Origin: Eubacteriales bacterium
GTDB lineage: Bacteria > Bacillota_A > Clostridia > Lachnospirales > Lachnospiraceae
Length of the DNA: 7,272 bases
Assembly: GCA_030533315.1 (NCBI GenBank)
Contig: JAUNJL010000081.1
Span: 3,160-10,431, forward strand
Direction of reading: 5' to 3'
The notes under the pieces were generated by a model that searched no databases, was not told where the DNA came from, and was given only the letters and a program-made list of their open reading frames with translations. Both the position numbers and the translations under genes were made by a program. This document shows positions 5,558-7,272 of this stretch, piece by piece. Positions within the stretch are counted from its first letter, which is position 1. Every line of letters begins with the position of its first letter.

Positions 5558-7243
5558 TTGACGAAAAAGTTTTTCAAGTCCATCATGGTAGTCTCAGCCG
5601 TCGTTTTAGGGCTGGGACTAACTTTTATGATGGGTATCCTGTATCATCATTTTGGGGCTCAAATTGGGAAGGAACTTGAAAAGGAAGCCTCCTATCTGGC
5701 GGGAGGCGTTTTGGAGCAGGGGATCCAATATCTGGAAAAGATAAAAAACCAGGATTCCCGGATCACCTATATCCAGGAGGACGGCAAGGTTCTCTATGAC
5801 AGCGAGGCGGAGGCGTCAGGGATGGAAAACCACCTGGACAGAGAAGAGGTTCAGGAGGCCCTGTCAAGGGGCGTTGGACGCGCCTCCCGGATGTCTGCCA
5901 CCCTGTCGGAGAAGACCACCTATTACGCCCTCCGGCTGGATAACGGAAACATCCTGCGGGTGTCCAGCACCCAGTTTTCTCTGCTCACACTGATCTTGGA
6001 GCTGATCCAGCCTATGCTGTGGGTGGTGCTGGTGATGATGATCCTGTCCGGCTTTTTTGCCGCGCGGATCGCCGGGAAGATCGTGGAACCCATCAACCAG
6101 CTGGATCTGGAGCACCCGGAGGAGAATCAGATCTACGAGGAGATCTCTCCCCTGCTCAGCCGGATGTACAAGCAGAACCGGCTTATCGCCAAGCAGCTTG
6201 AAACGGCGGGCAGGCAGCAGGAGGAGTTTTCCATCATCACGGAGAATATGCAGGAGGGGCTTCTTGTCATCGACCGGTACACCATGATCCTGTCCGGAAA
6301 TTCCAGCGCCTGGAAGCTGTTTAAGGTAAAAAGCCCCAGAAACGGGGAGAGCGTATATTCCTTAAGCCGGAACGAGGAGTTCCGGGGGATCATCGGAAGG
6401 GTCCTGGCAGGAGAGCACAAGGAGGTCACCATGAAGATCGACGGGGAGGACGTTCAGCTCATCGCCAACCCTGTGACAAGAGAGGGGGACGTAGAGGGAG
6501 CGGTCCTTCTCCTGATGAATGTGACCGAGCGGGTGGAGCGGGAGAATCTGCGAAGAGAGTTTTCCGCCAATGTTTCCCATGAGCTGAAAACACCACTGAC
6601 CTCCATCTCAGGCATCGCGGAGATCATCCAGGACGGGTACGTGAAGGAGGAGGATATTAAGACCTTCGCCGGAAGAATCTACCGGGAGGCTCAGCGGCTG
6701 ATCTCTCTGGTCCAGGATGTGATCAAGATCTCCCAGCTTGACGAGGGGGAGATTCCCTACGAGTGGACGGAGGTGGACCTTTACGCCATGTCCAAGGAGG
6801 TCTTTGGAAACCTGAAGGATGAGGCGAAAAAGCAGAACGTCCATCTCTACATCGGCGGGACGGCGGCTGTGCGTACCGTGCCGCCCATTCTGGAGGAGGT
6901 TCTCCATAACCTGTGCGAGAACGGGGTAAAATACAACAAAAATGACGGGACCGTCAGCATCCTTCTGGAGGAGAAGCCGGAGGAGGTCACCATCACCGTG
7001 AAGGATACGGGCATCGGCATTCCCAGGGAGGACCAGAGCCGTATTTTCGAGCGGTTCTACCGGGTGGACAAGAGCCACTCTAAGGAGATCGGCGGCACGG
7101 GCCTGGGCCTGTCCATCGTCAAGCATGGGGTTACCTTCTTAGGGGGGACCATCAGCGTGGAGAGCGAGCTGGGAATGGGAACGGCCATCACCGTCACCCT
7201 CCCTAAGGAAAAACGGCCTGAGGGAGAAAACCAGGCGGCCTAA
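5558..7243 (+). CDS. phoR: Phosphate-responsive sensor histidine kinase PhoR, 561 aa
   Basis: Membrane kinase that, under low phosphate, phosphorylates a PhoB/PhoP response regulator. The order is TM1 (about 8-30), an extracytoplasmic sensor of about 115 residues (31-148, with RITYIQEDGKVLYDSEAEA at 68-86), TM2 (about 149-170), a degenerate HAMP-like linker (170-215), a PAS domain (about 224-328, ITENMQEGLLVIDR), and HisKA with FSANVSHELKTPLTS (335-349, His341). The Thr of HELKT (345) fits a kinase that also dephosphorylates its partner. The ATPase domain has an N-box NLCENGVKYN (451-460, Asn455), DTGIGI (483-488), RIFERFYRVD (495-504) and GGTGLGLSIVKH (512-523). All catalytic elements are present, so it should be active. 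Position directly after phoU and the TM-sensor-TM-PAS-kinase plan support PhoR over a generic kinase. No response regulator gene lies beside it in this window. Confidence 0.9.
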   Translation: MTKKFFKSIMVVSAVVLGLGLTFMMGILYHHFGAQIGKELEKEASYLAGGVLEQGIQYLEKIKNQDSRITYIQEDGKVLYDSEAEASGMENHLDREEVQEALSRGVGRASRMSATLSEKTTYYALRLDNGNILRVSSTQFSLLTLILELIQPMLWVVLVMMILSGFFAARIAGKIVEPINQLDLEHPEENQIYEEISPLLSRMYKQNRLIAKQLETAGRQQEEFSIITENMQEGLLVIDRYTMILSGNSSAWKLFKVKSPRNGESVYSLSRNEEFRGIIGRVLAGEHKEVTMKIDGEDVQLIANPVTREGDVEGAVLLLMNVTERVERENLRREFSANVSHELKTPLTSISGIAEIIQDGYVKEEDIKTFAGRIYREAQRLISLVQDVIKISQLDEGEIPYEWTEVDLYAMSKEVFGNLKDEAKKQNVHLYIGGTAAVRTVPPILEEVLHNLCENGVKYNKNDGTVSILLEEKPEEVTITVKDTGIGIPREDQSRIFERFYRVDKSHSKEIGGTGLGLSIVKHGVTFLGGTISVESELGMGTAITVTLPKEKRPEGENQAA

Positions 7244-7247
7244 GGGA

Positions 7248-7268
7248 TTTACAAAAAACATCTTTACT
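7248..7268 (+). promoter_or_regulatory. Possible promoter or Pho-box start downstream of phoR
   Basis: TTTACA (7248-7253) and TTTACT (7263-7268) occur in the last 29 nt. They resemble the hexamers before pstS, and TTTACA is five of six to a -35 box. Their spacing is 15 rather than 11, and the window ends here, so this is only a hint that another controlled gene follows. No terminator hairpin is visible after the phoR stop. Confidence 0.2.
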
Positions 7269-7272
7269 TTAG

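Noticed and set aside
1..7272. CRISPR arrays, tRNA or rRNA genes, insertion sequences, defence or toxin-antitoxin genes
   Set aside because: No regular repeat-spacer pattern, RNA gene signature, transposase or unexplained gene-sized region was seen. Nearly all of the window is accounted for by housekeeping transport and signalling genes.

Overview
The window holds an almost complete phosphate-starvation locus, with a cytoplasmic asparaginase gene running away from it. Order and strand are: ansA-like asparaginase (minus), then pstS, pstC, pstA, pstB, phoU and phoR (all plus). Clostridia-type protein sequences, strong GGAGG-type ribosome sites, TTG starts and above-average GC for Firmicutes suggest a gut-type Clostridia, probably Lachnospiraceae. 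This placement is an inference from protein style; no rRNA or other marker is present.

Positions 8-1009 (minus) encode a full-length type I L-asparaginase. Positions 1010-1254 are a divergent control region. It contains a near-consensus promoter for ansA (TTGACA, 17 bp, TATCAT on the minus strand) and, for pstS, a TTCACA/TATACT promoter. TTTAC-type repeats at 11-bp spacing overlap and precede that promoter and look like a PhoP/PhoB box.

Positions 1255-5538 encode the Pst transporter: PstS (binding protein), PstC and PstA (membrane channel), PstB (ATPase) and PhoU (the negative regulator that links transporter to kinase). PstC through PhoU are tightly packed with overlapping or near-touching ends. 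pstS is set apart by a 234-nt gap holding a long imperfect hairpin with a terminator-like inner arm, which may let pstS be made in excess of the membrane parts. Positions 5558-7243 encode PhoR, the membrane histidine kinase. Its response regulator (PhoB/PhoP) is not in the window.

The most unusual item is PstS. Its two halves are in reversed order compared with classical PstS: the R-x-D-G-S-G-T phosphate loop comes first, at residues 35-41, and the GSSSVTP and QQSDSTTG loops come last, at residues 181-216. The gene is otherwise intact, so this reads as a circular permutation. The protein also has no cysteine, so it cannot be the lipoprotein usual for Gram-positive PstS. No CRISPR array, tRNA, rRNA, insertion sequence or wholly unfamiliar gene was seen.
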